Part shown: piece after piece, positions 46,511-57,679 of the stretch
How the letters are laid out: every line of letters begins with the position of its first letter
Numbering within the stretch: the first letter of the stretch is position 1
Origin: Turritopsis dohrnii
Lineage: Eukaryota; Cnidaria; Hydrozoa; Anthoathecata; Oceaniidae
Direction: 5' to 3'
Length of the DNA: 64,000 bases
NCBI GenBank assembly: GCA_027922465.2
Contig: BQMF02000039.1
Span: 372,001-436,000, forward strand
Notes under the pieces: generated by a model
What the model was told of the DNA's origin: nothing
The model's input: the letters and a program-made list of their open reading frames with translations, nothing else
The model's database searches: none
Position numbers and translations under genes: made by a program

Positions 46511-47819
46511 TTTCAAGTATATGTATCGGGGTCAGTGGGAACAATTTTTTGGAGACTTTAGAATTACTATGAAGTCAATTTGCTTAATCAAACATATTTT
46601 GCAGGCAATTTCAGTTAAGAAAATCATATTTTAGTTTTCTACCTGTATAGAGGATTCATGTCATATTGGGACCTGACAAAAGAAGCTTAATCGTTGCAGC
46701 AACCAATACACACCAGAGGATGCACCACCTAACCAAGTGCCATCTTATACCATGTTTCTGATGTTATTTTAATTGTTTTGATGAATCAGGACAAAATGTA
46801 TGTTCTTCTTTATTGACGATACTTGAACTTATTTAACGTATGGACTGAACTGGTGCCTTCATTGACAACAATTGAACATCTTCCGTCAAATCCTTGTTTA
46901 AAGATCTTGTTTGAAGGTTTATCCATGCCAAGCATTTTTTGCAGTCTTCGAGTTGAAAATTAGTCTTCCATTGACTCTATGACATGATAGACATTAAACT
47001 TTTCCACATTACTAGAATGACTTTTAGTCTTCACAAGACTAAGAAGAAGCGGGGATAAGGGCTTTGATTGCATGGCTTGAACAACGTCATCCTTTATCCC
47101 ATACCACTGCTTTGTAAGTTGTTGTCCTCTTAGGATGCTTTAATAAAAAGGACCAATGTACATAAGTATGTTTTGACTGTGTTATACAGTACAAAATGAA
47201 ATGAATGGGAACACTGGGAATTTAAACTAACATGTTTATTTTGTACAAACATTTGAAGAACTTCCCTTCGAATGTCGTCCACATTAAAGAAATGCCAGTC
47301 AATTTGAAGTTCTTGGAAACATAGCTGTGTCGCACTATTTTCTATTCCTACTCGAAATTATGAATGATTTCATGGAATATTTACATGCACTTGTTACAAA
47401 CAACATTTTGAAACATTTTGAAAGTTTTCAATTTTATTTTATAAATTGCACCAAGACTTTAACCCTAACAGGTATTTTGAACCAATAACAGGTACAAACA
47501 TTATACGACAGCCGACAAAATAGCGAAACAAACAATAGATTTATTATAATATTTAAGTATTTGCTATCCCTGTCTGTTAAGCAATCATAAGAATTGCGAA
47601 CTTCCCTATTATAAGTGATCAGTAAGCAACGAAGGGTCGAGGGTCCTGACTATGGTTCATGGTGTAGTCAGTAATTGATCATAAAAAATGGGAGTTATAA
47701 AATGTCGGATAAAATCCCTTAAATTTTAATGCCATTGGATAGCCCTTCTCTTTCTCGTTTTTGGTATGAAATTTTTCTTATTTCAAGAATTATGTCAAAC
47801 GCTACAGCGAATAATTTTT
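46511..47819. other. No recognisable feature
   Basis: AT-rich, without readable domains or repeat ends. Confidence 0.45.
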
Positions 47820-47945
47820 TCGGTAGCGTTTGTTTTGAAACACATTGTAGCTACATGGTTTCAGTTCACACATTTCTTTTGCTTGTAGCAAAAACGTTCT
47901 GTTATTACTTGTTAAGTCTTATTTACACTTTTTAAAAAATATATA
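47820..47945. repeat. Fragment of the THAP-element family
   Basis: Reverse complement of about 6675-6790: CATGGTTTCAGTTCACACAT, TTTCTTTTG, ACTTGTTAAG, TTTACACTTTTT. Confidence 0.65.
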
Positions 47946-48289
47946 AGCATCCGTGTGACTAAGCGATAGCAAAGTAATGTGCGGATTTACAGATGTTTAA
48001 GTTTAGATCTATTCGATTTGCATATTTCAAGTTTCACATGATTACACTACTCAAACTTTTCATTGTATTGTAAAACTTGTCCAACCATGGGTCTGCTTAT
48101 TTTCAGTCTGTTGCAGTGGCATTCATAGTAGTGAGAACTACTTGCGAGGTTGTAGACAGAACGATGGAGGGTGTTATAAAGATTTTTCTTTGCATTTGTT
48201 TTATGTTTCAAAACTTAATTCAGACATCAGAAGAACTATGTTCAAAATAGGGATTAAAATGGATTTATTTTTATTTATTTATTTGGTAT

Positions 48290-48833
48290 TGTTTTACGTG
48301 GCTAGCCTCACTCAGTTCCTATTGCATCTGCTTTCCAGGAGGGGCCACGGCTTAGGTTGGAGGCTCCGAAGTATTTGACACTCTCATGAGTGACACAAAC
48401 CCAATCAAGGACCTGTGCTCTTCTGGATGACCTCCTGCAACACCCGATGTATCATCTACCCAATTTCCCTCACATGGCATGGGTCGACCCGGCGCTATGG
48501 TGCATTCACTCGCGCATGGTGAATCGCCGCCAAGGGGAATAGACCTTTCCCGAATTTCTGTTTAAACACCGTGTTATGGCCTAGCTTCTAAGTTTCGCCT
48601 CTTTTTCAAACTCTTAATTACTTCTAATTATTCCACTGGGGAACTGAAAAAATGAGTAACTATTACTTACTGAGAACATTATGCAATTAGAAAAACAATA
48701 AAGAACATAGAAACGAGGCGAAACTTAGAAGCTAGACCATAACACGGTGTTTAAACAGAAATTCGGGAAAGGTGTATTGAACCCTGACCTCTCGCATGAA
48801 TTACGAGAGTGATAACCACTATACTACGGCGCC
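48290..48833 (-). mobile_element. tRNA-derived SINE, split by a MITE
   Basis: The minus strand from 48833 reads GGCGCCGTAGTATAGTGGTT, then ATCAC, an anticodon-like arm with 5-bp stem and TTC at the anticodon position, then GGTCAGGGTTCAA. This gives clear A-box and B-box promoter sequences, closest to tRNA-Val-like heads. Position 33 is A, not T, and two T-stem pairs are broken, so it is not a working tRNA. The sequence resumes after the MITE with TTCCCCTTGGCGGCG and a non-tRNA body toward 48290. Confidence 0.65.
48542..48774. mobile_element. MITE with 60-bp TIRs, GACCTTTCCCG family
   Basis: Arms GACCTTTCCCGAATTTCTGT through CTAAGTTTCGCCTC are almost perfect inverted repeats. TA flanks both ends (48540-48541, 48775-48776). 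Family members lie at 60104-60240 and, more distantly, 56718-56917. Confidence 0.9.
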
Positions 48834-48844
48834 ATCATGGCGCC

Positions 48845-49440
48845 GGATGAGGTGTTCTGTCTAACAAGTTGCCGCGCTTTATTTTATAAAGCTGGTAATT
48901 CCCGCAAATCTTATCAGAAAGCGTTCAACCTCCGGGTAAACATTGGTGAGAATTCTGAAAAAGACCTCAAGGAGCTGATTGGAGTTTCAAGCTAACAGGT
49001 ACGGTATACCTGTTTTTGAGCTCTACTGAGCTTTACTACTTAACCAAATTTCGTCACATTCCTTTTTATTATATTAAATGAACCAATGAAGTTTAATAAA
49101 TAAGCAAGATTGATTCTCCTAAGCAATTCGCGTTTTTCACAACATTTCACACTTAGTAAAATGAAAATTTCTAGTGAGAATCATTCCCAGAAATCGATTT
49201 AGAGGCCACTTTAGAGACTATGGAAAACAAAATGTTCTTTGTCAACCATGGTGAGCGACAGTTTTAGGCAAATTATTCCATTTTTTAACCATTAAATGGT
49301 ATATTTGATTTTCAAGAATTATTTGTTTGTTTTGTATACATCTGAAAAAAGTCGTTATTAGGATGTTGATTACTTCTCAGCGAATTTCAAGAACGCAGTA
49401 TAACGAACCAAAATTACGTTTTCTGGCTTTTGTTCTTTAA
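48845..49440. other. No recognisable feature
   Basis: Downstream flank of the minus-strand exon that follows; nothing else recognised. Confidence 0.4.
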
Positions 49441-49444
49441 TATT

Positions 49445-49631
49445 CTAACTGTAATTATGAAGTAGTTTCGCAACCCTTCGGGCAACGGGATCCAAATACA
49501 TAGGGTATGAACCTGAATCATCGGCCCATTTGGCCTTCCTTTTAAGACGGCGTGACGTTATAAAATAACAAAGCCCTAACAACAAAGCCCTAACAACAAA
49601 GCAGATATTGCCTAGCAAGAAACGTAAAACT
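49445..49631 (-). CDS. Terminal exon, membrane helix and short basic tail
   Basis: An acceptor TTTTCTTTCAG precedes VLRFLLGNICFVVRALLL, then GLCYFI, SRRLKRKAKWADDSG and a stop at 49445-49447. This looks like the last exon of a membrane protein with a helix and a positively charged cytoplasmic tail. A 15-bp direct repeat (GGGCTTTGTTGTTA-like) encodes part of the helix. Upstream exons were not found and the family is not recognised. A variant ATTAAA signal lies just after the stop. It could also be chance. Confidence 0.35.
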
Positions 49632-50066
49632 CTGAAAGAAAATGTGTGCAAAAGTTTCTAAACAAATTTAAGATTACTAAAAAAATATACTTACTAAAAC
49701 ACAAAAATCACAACACTTCACCTTTAAGATTAACATCGAAGGAATTTACAAAGACAGAATAAAAAAACTAATGTGGCTATAGATCGTTTAACTTGGCGAT
49801 ACAATAGAGTAACATGATTACACAATAACAAATAAAACAATGAAACTTCGAAGGAGAACCAAGTGCTCCCACGTAGAGAATAAGTTTACTCGCGCTTAAT
49901 GTGGGAAATCTATTCTCATTTAATCTGTTCTCATTTATTTATTTAATTTATTGATTTATTTATTAAACTATTTATTAATGTGAAGTAAATTCAAACCAAC
50001 GTACAAACATGCATTCGTTGACAGTTTAATTTAAAAACAACCCAGTTAGTTTCTGACATTATTTGC

Positions 50067-50072
50067 TTTATT
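50067..50072 (-). promoter_or_regulatory. Polyadenylation signal
   Basis: AATAAA on the minus strand about 35 bases past the stop of the lysine-rich exon. Confidence 0.5.
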
Positions 50073-50100
50073 TTCATATGATTAAAGAGGGCATAAGAAA

Positions 50101-50367
50101 TTATGTTTTCCTTTTCTTCTTTTCTATGGATTTCTGCACAGTTTTCGCTTTCCCTGGAGACTTGGTCGTCTTGTTCTTATTCTTTGAATTCTTCTTCTGT
50201 TTCTGTAGTTTCATCAACTGTACCATCTTTCTATAAACTTCAGTAGCTTTCAGTATTTGTTTTTCGATATTAAGCATGTCCAATTCCCTTGTATTTTCAA
50301 ATTGCTTTTCAAGTGGTTTGCCTTTCATCGTTCGGGAGCGAATAAACATATTTGCCTTGTCTAAAAA
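50101..50367 (-). CDS. Terminal exon of a lysine-rich coiled-coil protein
   Basis: An acceptor TTTCTTTTTAG at 50368-50378 opens a frame reading DKANMFIRSRTMKGKPLEKQ, then a helix-forming stretch (LNIEKQILKATEVYRKMVQL), then a tail of alternating K, N, T and P ending KKKRKT. A canonical AATAAA follows closely, so a real 3' exon is likely. The basic tail could be a nuclear localisation signal. Upstream exons were not identified. The transposon at 50450 sits within 90 bases of the acceptor, inside the preceding intron. Confidence 0.5.
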   Translation of the reverse strand, partial: FLDKANMFIRSRTMKGKPLEKQFENTRELDMLNIEKQILKATEVYRKMVQLMKLQKQKKNSKNKNKTTKSPGKAKTVQKSIEKKKRKT

Positions 50368-50449
50368 GAAACATTACATGGGAGCCTTTAAGAGGATTAT
50401 ATTAATCTTGATAGATCTGTTTGTGTAACAGTGATTTTGGTTGAACCTT

Positions 50450-52554
50450 CAGGGCCGTCGACACCAGTGGGCCAGGGGGGCATGCCATGCATATCATTGC
50501 TTTCTGTAAAATTTCCCATATAGTCCAGGGAAAGTGTGCAAAAATAGTGTTCAATTGTGCGTTTTTGAGTAGAAAGCATGAAATTTGATACAGTGGTTCT
50601 TTGGGTGGAAAGAAACATTTTAAGACTCAGACCCATTCCCAGAACACCTGTCCGTGTATTTTGCAGACCACAATGGCTGACTAATAAAAAAAGAAATTTT
50701 TTCTCCAGTATGACATGTTATATATCATTGGCAAGGCTTTTTAATACTGATTCCAAAAAACATTACAACCCATATCTGAAAATGGACTGGTGACGAGTTG
50801 AAAACAATCTCGGATTTTGAGCCAATCAAGAATTTTCTCTCAAATCGCGGGCACACTTTTCAGGCTTTCATCTACTGCTGTGCAAAGTTTTAAAGGAAAT
50901 GAGCCACTTGCTGGTAGGTGGAGCTCATAGAAGGTAGAACACTAATAATTTTTCATCACATAAACGACGATATGACAGCCTTTAATAAATTCACAAAGTG
51001 AGCTGCTAATTTAATTAATCGCCTTTTGATCATATAACAGATTGTATTAAAGGTTGTTAGAAATGTTGAATATCAAAAAATGCCCACAACTTTCACAAAA
51101 AGCATTATTTTTCGCTATAACTTTAAATGTAGTGTAGTAATAACCTAATGATTGCATCTGTCAAAAAAAATTTGAAAAATGAAACTTTTGAAACATACGC
51201 TGAGCCCTTAACTGGTTGTTTACGCGAACTTGTCACAGAAGCAGATGGAAGAAAAGTAGAGGAAGAATGTATCATTTTAGATGGAGCAGCAGTCGTGAAT
51301 ATGCTGAAACGCAGAAAAGTGCTGGAGGATGCAAGGGTTCCAGGAAATTGACAATCGTTCTTGCGAGTTGATGAAAACAAGGAAGAACTTTTTAGCTTTT
51401 TGGCAACCGAATCTATCAAAATCGTTACTCAGAAGAACATTATTAGCACCAAAAACAATTCTGTGATTTCCAACAATCACGACTGTTTGTCCCCGTCTCT
51501 ATGTAACCACGAAGAGGCAGATACGAGAATGTTTCTGCATGCAAAGGATGCGAGCAACTGTGAAGCAAAGAAGATTTGCATTAGGACCGTTGATACTGAT
51601 GTTGTTGCGATTGCAGTCGGGGTGTTTGCTCAACTTTGTGTCAATGAGTTGTGGCTATCATTTGGTGTTGGAAAAACCATCATCAATCGACCTGCAGAAG
51701 TCTTGGTGATGTCAAGAGTAGGTGTCGTCCAGCTTTCCATGCCCTAACTGGTTGGGGTCAGGTCTCGTTTTTTAATGGCAGGGAAAAGAAGAATGCACCT
51801 GGGGAAAATTCAACGATCTGACTGCTTGCCTGGATTTGATCAGTTACAATCATTCATCCATAATTCATGATGTAGAGTCATTTTTCTCCACCATCGAAAG
51901 ATTTGTAGTGTTATTCTACGATCGAACAAGTACAGATACGGAAGTAAATGTTTTGAGAAAACACCTCTTTGCAAACAAAGGAAGATCATTAGAAGGTATC
52001 CCTCCCACAAAAGATGCATTATTTCAGCATTTTAAGCGGGCTGGAAATTGAGCGACCAAGAGAAGTATGAGATCGCTTGGACAACCTTACCTGAGGCTTC
52101 AAAAATGTCAGGAACTTATCAAATGTGGCTGTAAAAAGAGAAAGGGTGCGAAAGTCGATGCAAATGCAAAAAAGCCTCTTTGGAATGCAAGGAACTTTGC
52201 AAATGTGGTGGAGACTGTGTCGACCCATGATTTTTTTAGACATCAGTAAATTACATCCGTGACGTATAGCGCGCTTTCTGTGACGTAAAACTGGTCCCCA
52301 GTCCATTTTCAGATATGGATTGTAATGACGGGTGTTCTGGGAGTAGGTCTGAGTCTTAAAATGTTTCTGTCCACCCAAAGTACCTCTGTACCAAATTTCA
52401 TGCTTTCTACTCAAAATCGCACAGTCGGTGCACACTTTCCCTGGACTAATACTCAATGTACACACATGGGATTTAAAACATTATCATGGTGTGTCCTCCT
52501 ACGTCACTGATTATGTGTGGCCCCTCCAACTTTGACATCGTGTCGACGGCCCTG
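50450..52554 (+). mobile_element. DNA transposon, 15-bp TIRs, 5-bp target duplication, uncertain superfamily
   Basis: Ends CAGGGCCGTCGACAC and its exact complement, flanked on both sides by ACCTT. Subterminal inverted similarity continues for about 350 bases (GAGTCTTAAAATGTTTCT, TTTCATGCTTTCTACTCAAA). The 2.1-kb element carries one plus-strand coding remnant. A CAGGG end recalls hAT elements, but those duplicate 8 bp. The 5-bp duplication and this protein do not fit a superfamily I can name with confidence. Confidence 0.8.
51148..52245 (+). pseudogene. Transposon-encoded protein with PIN/FEN-like motif and Cys-rich tail
   Basis: A broken plus-strand frame. Key pieces: EECIILDGAAVVNML; after an in-frame stop at 51349, CNHEEADTRMFLHAKDAS and ICIRTVDTDVVAIAVGVFAQ then NELWLSFGVGK; after a frame change, ERFVVLFYDRTSTDTEVN, LEGIPPTKDALFQHFKRAG; finally a Cys-rich end (CQELIKCGCKK and further CxC pairs). 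HEEADTRM and RTVDTDVV place paired acidic residues on predicted strand ends, as in PIN/FEN-type nucleases (inference). I recall similar proteins from repeat-derived gene models in many animals, without a settled name. At least two disruptions, so inactive here. Confidence 0.6.
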
Positions 52555-52666
52555 ACCTTACTATCTCCATCAAACTTAATTCAAACATATAGACAAGATG
52601 ATTACTGATTTACTTAAAGAAACGTTTTCTTTCATTCCTTTATAAATCAATGTGAAAATTTTCTAA

Positions 52667-53438
52667 AGCTTGGTCCCCACTACGACGATGAATCTTCATC
52701 GCTTTCATGTTTCGCGGCGATGGTTTTTAATGCCATTGGTGGGGATGAAAAGCGACAGGATTTTAAAATTCTTTGCCTAAAAAATGAAGCGATAGCAAAA
52801 GCGATGAATATCAAAACTTTTTGATATTTTATCGCTTTTTCTATTGCCTTATTTTCATTGTTTTTCAATCTCAAAGAAATACCGCCTATAAATTCAATGG
52901 AGATTAATAACCATTTTAATATTTAAATGCGCAAAAGTATTGTTTTTGAGCACGTGGTATCTGAAGCTCAACATTTTGGTTTTGAGCAATAAAAACATTC
53001 TGTATACTTCAGAAGTTAGGATAACTGTGATAATAATGAAAAAGAAATTAACACAATCGGTCGTAACTTGCTTTCATATTTCGCTTTAATATTTTCAAGC
53101 GTAACTCTTGGATAATTTGGATTTGGATGTATGCGCCACGTTTTTCACATTGTAAAAAAAATCTTATGAACCCAAAATCTTTCGTTCGTCTTCGAATTTC
53201 TCGAATTAATCTCGTACAAAGAAGCAGTAAATTTTCTCTTCTTTCCAACATGATGTAACACTTCAACATACGTACATAAACGTAAAAATTGTCCATAAAG
53301 TATCTTTTTTTATAAAAAAGCGACAACACGTGGGGATGAAAAGCGACCAAGGAAGGCGATGAAAACAAAGCGAAGAACTTTCGAAAATTCGTTGTCTTTT
53401 AGGCGATGAACATTTACCGCTGTAGTGGGGACCAAGCT
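52667..53438. mobile_element. PIF/Harbinger-type element, copy A
   Basis: TIR AGCTTGGTCCCCACTAC, flanked by TAA on both sides (52664-52666, 53439-53441). Subterminal GCGATGAA words repeat in both orientations. The minus-strand interior retains a Harbinger transposase N-terminal fragment. Copy B lies 183 bases away in opposite orientation. Confidence 0.88.
53048..53368 (-). pseudogene. Harbinger transposase N-terminal remnant in copy A
   Basis: The minus-strand frame contains IREIRRRTKDFGFIRFF, then QCEKRGAYIQIQIIQELRL. This follows the RR+FWV.P...R...GAY..L..ELRL pattern at the start of Harbinger transposases. The catalytic domain is absent. In copy B the same stretch reads TNERFWVHKIFF on the plus strand before a stop. 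Confidence 0.65.
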
Positions 53439-53621
53439 TAAGGGGTCATTATATTCTAGTACATAGCAGCTGATCTTTCATTAGCGTTTTAATACCGAGG
53501 TTTTATGTCCTCGATTGTAGGCTGAAGTCTGTTGTAGGCTAAATCAGAGGCTATTTTCGAAGTATGGTTTAAATTTGATTGTATTGCTTTACGAATTCAA
53601 TATCTGTTTTTTAACGTCTTA

Positions 53622-54378
53622 AGCTTGGTCCCCACTACGGCGATAAATGTTCATCGCCTAAACGACGACGAATTTTCGAAAGTTCTTCGCATTATTTGCA
53701 TCGCTTTCCTTGGTCGCTTTTTATCCCCACCTGCGGTCGCTTTTTTAAATAAAATATTTTATGCACAATTTTTACGGTTATATACGTATGTTGAAGTGAT
53801 ACATCTTGTCGGGAAAAAGAAAAAATTTATTGATTCTTTGTATGATATTACTACTAAGAAAAATTCGAAGACGAACGAAAGATTTTGGGTTCATAAGATT
53901 TTTTTTTACAATGTGAAAAACGTGGCGCATACATCCAAATCTTGAAAATCGAAATATTAAAGCGAAAGATGAAAGTAAATTACGACCGATTGTGTTAATT
54001 TCTTTTTCATTATTATTACAATTATCGTTACTTCTGAAGTATACGGAATGTTTTTATTGCTCAAAACCAAAATGTTGAGCTTCAGATACCACGTGCTCAA
54101 AAACAATACTTTTGCATTTAAATTTTAAAATGGTTATTAATCTCCATTGAATTTATAGGCGGTATTTCTTTGAGATTGAAAAAACAATGAAAATAAGGCG
54201 ATAGAAAAAGCGATAAAATATCAAAAAGTTTTGATATTCATCGCTTTTGCTATCGCTTCATTTTTTAGGCGAAGAATTTTAAAATTCTGTCGCTTTTCAT
54301 CCCCACCAATGGCATTAAAAACCATCGCCGCGAAATATGAAAGCGATGAAGATTCATCGCCGTAGTGGGGACCAAGCT
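53622..54378. mobile_element. PIF/Harbinger-type element, copy B (inverted)
   Basis: Same TIRs, flanked by TTA on both sides (53619-53621, 54379-54381). It is the reverse complement of copy A at roughly 90% identity by eye. The uninterrupted paralogous sequence at about 45503-45515 shows the single TTA before insertion. Confidence 0.9.
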
Positions 54379-54539
54379 TTATTCGCTTAATCACTGTCAC
54401 TCTAGTTATATCTCAGAAATTCCTATTTCGACCTTCCCACTGTAAAAATGTATTTCAATTTTTCTTTGAAGTCCATCATTTTTCAGGTTTGCTTAAAGCG
54501 CTGACCTTCAGGACTCAGGGCCTCTTGTTTAATATAGCT

Positions 54540-55170
54540 TTGTGAAAATTTGCCCCCTAAAATCTTTGCACATCATTAATTCCCGGAAAAGTATGTGACA
54601 GGAATCTTAGAAGTACTTAAGGAAGCGATGTCCAAAAGTGGTCTTTTGGGTATTTGATCCTAAAAATCTGCAGATGCTTAAAGTTGTTTAATTTTGTGGT
54701 TTAATTATGAACTTAAATAACTTTAATTTTCAAAATTCCACTGCCACTTTAAGATGAAACATTCCTTTTATTAACATTTTATATATTGTTGCATTTTATA
54801 TGTTGTGCCCCAATTTGGAATACTTCCACTAATTTGTAATACTTCCACTAATTTGTAACAAATTGCCTGTGATTTGTGATAAAAGCTTGTTGGAAAAATG
54901 TGACGTAATTTTCTAAGGATGAAAAATATTTGGACCTATGGAAATGCTCATTCAACCAATTTTTTCTTTGCATCAGATCATTACCATGAAAGAATTTGAA
55001 CTTTTGTTCAACTAAGGATTTAGCCTGGAATTTCTTGTCCCATAAGGTATAACTTATGGTATGCAGGGTTATGCTGTAACCCTGTCATAACCTGTTGGAT
55101 ATCCATAGTCATTATTGGTGCAGTCAAATTCCTGATCAGTCAATTTAGTAAGTGAGTAAAGCGCATTGGA
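54540..55170. other. No gene recognised
   Basis: A short repeat ACTTCCACTAATTTGTAA occurs twice at about 54822-54856. Nothing else recognised. Confidence 0.4.
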
Positions 55171-55174
55171 GTGG

Positions 55175-55260
55175 AGTATCGAGATACGACAAGACTGGAC
55201 TCGAAAACCGGTCGCAGTGGTCGCACTCAAAGGTACTAACCACTACACCATCGCTGCATA
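55175..55260 (-). mobile_element. tRNA-derived SINE head
   Basis: The minus strand reads GCAGCGATGGTGTAGTGGTT, AGTACC, then GGTTTTCGAGTCC: A-box and B-box at tRNA-like spacing. Acceptor and T stems pair poorly, so it is a SINE head or pseudogene rather than a tRNA gene. Confidence 0.55.
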
Positions 55261-56715
55261 ATTTAAAACATTTCATTGTTTTAATACGACTAGGTATCTT
55301 TGAATGGTTCTAAATTATTCCTACAGAGATCCTAAGATAAGGCATGTGTAAAATTACATTTTGGAACAGTCTAAAAAAACACTGACCTCAAAAATGTCAA
55401 AACATGTTGATATGAAGCCTGTCTGTTTTAAAACAAGGCGTTAATTTTATAAGCTTTTGAGCTTTTGATTTTGAGATTGCAAACTATGATGGTAGCAACT
55501 TATTAAACAAACGGACAGAAATCATAGCGAAATGTCGACATCGCCTAAAGTATGAACTATTGAGACACCGATATGACGCCAACATCACGTAACGTCAAAT
55601 GAAAGACAACGCATTGTATTTTTCGAGAGTAAACTGTAACGTTTTTATTTGGCTGAAGATTGTCCACGAAAGTGGGCATGAAACTTTAAGTACCAATAAA
55701 AAACTGTCTTCTTTACCTATAAGCTTTTGTGCAAATTTATAAAGTCATATACACTCCTGCATCATAAGAGAAGACGCGGTCCCATGATCATAGCCATCTA
55801 TGTTTCGTGCCTGTTAGTCTGAACGAGTATTCAATCTCAAAGATTTTTAATTTTCCTATGCTAGAAGGTATTAACCATAAACATATAGATACGAATACAA
55901 AAATAGGTTTACTTGAAGATAACCCAATGTCCATCAGTGACTTGAGAGGAAATTCTTTAATAATTGGACCAAGTTTTTCTTTAGTGGTTGTTCTTCGTGG
56001 TGATCGTTTGTTAGTCCGGGTTGGTGGGGTAACGGCCAACGTATGACTAATCTGTGTGATACGTGTCGGTAGCCGGTGCACGTTCTTTACGTGACATCTT
56101 GGAACGTGATAAATAAGAAGAAGTACTGTGCAATACACGAACTTCTAGACATAATAAATGAACAATCAAATCTAAGGAAGTTGTAAGAACATGAAGATAT
56201 CTGAACGCTTCTTTCTACAGGTTATTAGAATTATGCCTTCTTAATATTTGAGTCCATTTCTGCTCTAATTCTCACTAAACGCTTTGTTGCAGATATTGTC
56301 ACTGACGTCTAAGTTTCCCTTTAATAACAAATTATACAATAGTCTATTTCTTCATACTTTGACTCTACACTTCTCCTCTTTTCTTCACCTTCTATGTACA
56401 CTAAACACTATAGGAACTTTACATCTATTTTTAAGGTCAGTTTTATACAGCATGCCTTCTCTAGTTTTAATTCCTTAGACGATTGATTACACAATCGCAA
56501 CTTTATAGTTTTAGTACGTTGTAAATACACAACCCCGTTAAGTCGGACTCTCAAGGGTCCGAAAAAATCGGTCCTTATTTAGTCTGTAGGAGGGGGAAGG
56601 TATTAGTCCGACTTAAACGGTGTCCGGGATTATACTGTATGTATCGGTTTTCATACGAATTGAACAACTTTTCATGATTTCATGTTTGCTTCTTGATATC
56701 AAAAGATCCTGTCAA
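55261..56715. other. No gene recognised
   Basis: Overlapping frames on both strands at 55788-56138 lack recognisable domains and splice signals. The region may hold 5' exons of the ADAM gene that I could not find. Confidence 0.35.
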
Positions 56716-56717
56716 TA

Positions 56718-56917
56718 GACCTTTTCGGAAAATACGTCAGAGCAGATCTTACCTCGCTTTCAACCCAAATAATAGTGGCATTTGTGTTGTTTTTGAAAAG
56801 AAATGATACCCGAGAGGAAACCTTACACGAACTTTTTTTATGATTTTTAATTACGTAAGTAATTAAAAACATTTGAAACGAGGCAAGATCTGCCGTGACG
56901 TAATTTCCGAAAAGGTC
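56718..56917. mobile_element. MITE with GACCTTTTCGGAAA ends
   Basis: Arms GACCTTTTCGGAAAaTACGTC to CAGATCTTACCTCG repeat inverted, with TA flanks at 56716-56717 and 56918-56919. Related to the GACCTTTCCCG family by its ends. Confidence 0.85.
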
Positions 56918-57679
56918 TATTGTCACTCCAACTCGAACAGAAATATCATAAGGTTTGACTTCCCCTCTTTGTGAACTGACCCATAATACGCCTATGAAAA
57001 ATTATGCCGCAGAAAGTTACAGTGAAAGACTAGTAAAAGAATTCATATAAGCGAAGATTTGACATCATTTATGTAATTTGAATAGAATTAAAAAGTATAT
57101 TATAAATATACCTTCAGAGACGCATCCATATTGTTTATAAGAACTAGAAAATTGGAATCAAACACAAAACATGATATATGATAATTCTGTCTTCTGTACG
57201 TGAAGAAGAATATTGATTAAAAAGAAAGAAGTTATGAATTACAGTTCTGATACATCAATATCACCTGGTTCTAATGTTTGTTCAACATTTTTCTACGTTC
57301 CTTCATAAAAACAAACAATCTATTGTAATTGATGATAAACAGTAATATAAAGCAATGTAGAAAGAGCAGTTAAAAAGCTATTGGTTCGGTGATACTTTCA
57401 AATGACATTTACACAGCTGTGACGATAGTGGGATCAGCATATAGTATTCTCAAGGAACCTCCCGTCCCACACAAACACTAGGAAGGTGCAGATCACTTTG
57501 ATTTTGAGTCATACATTTTTAAAAATTAAAAACCTAATTTTGTGAAAAATTTAGTTTTGTACCAGTAGCTAACCTAATTGGTTTGTTGGGGAAACAGTAA
57601 CATTTGAACTTAACAATACTTCAGGTAGTGTTTCAAGCGTTTGATACTTTTTGGCATATCTGCCAAGATTTTGCCTTTT

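Noticed and set aside
48775..48833. A functional tRNA gene
   Set aside because: The T-loop is split by a MITE, base 33 is A, and T-stem and acceptor pairing are imperfect; a SINE body follows.
55788..56138. Overlapping plus and minus reading frames as a gene exon
   Set aside because: No domain, no flanking splice sites that fit, and both strands are open by chance.
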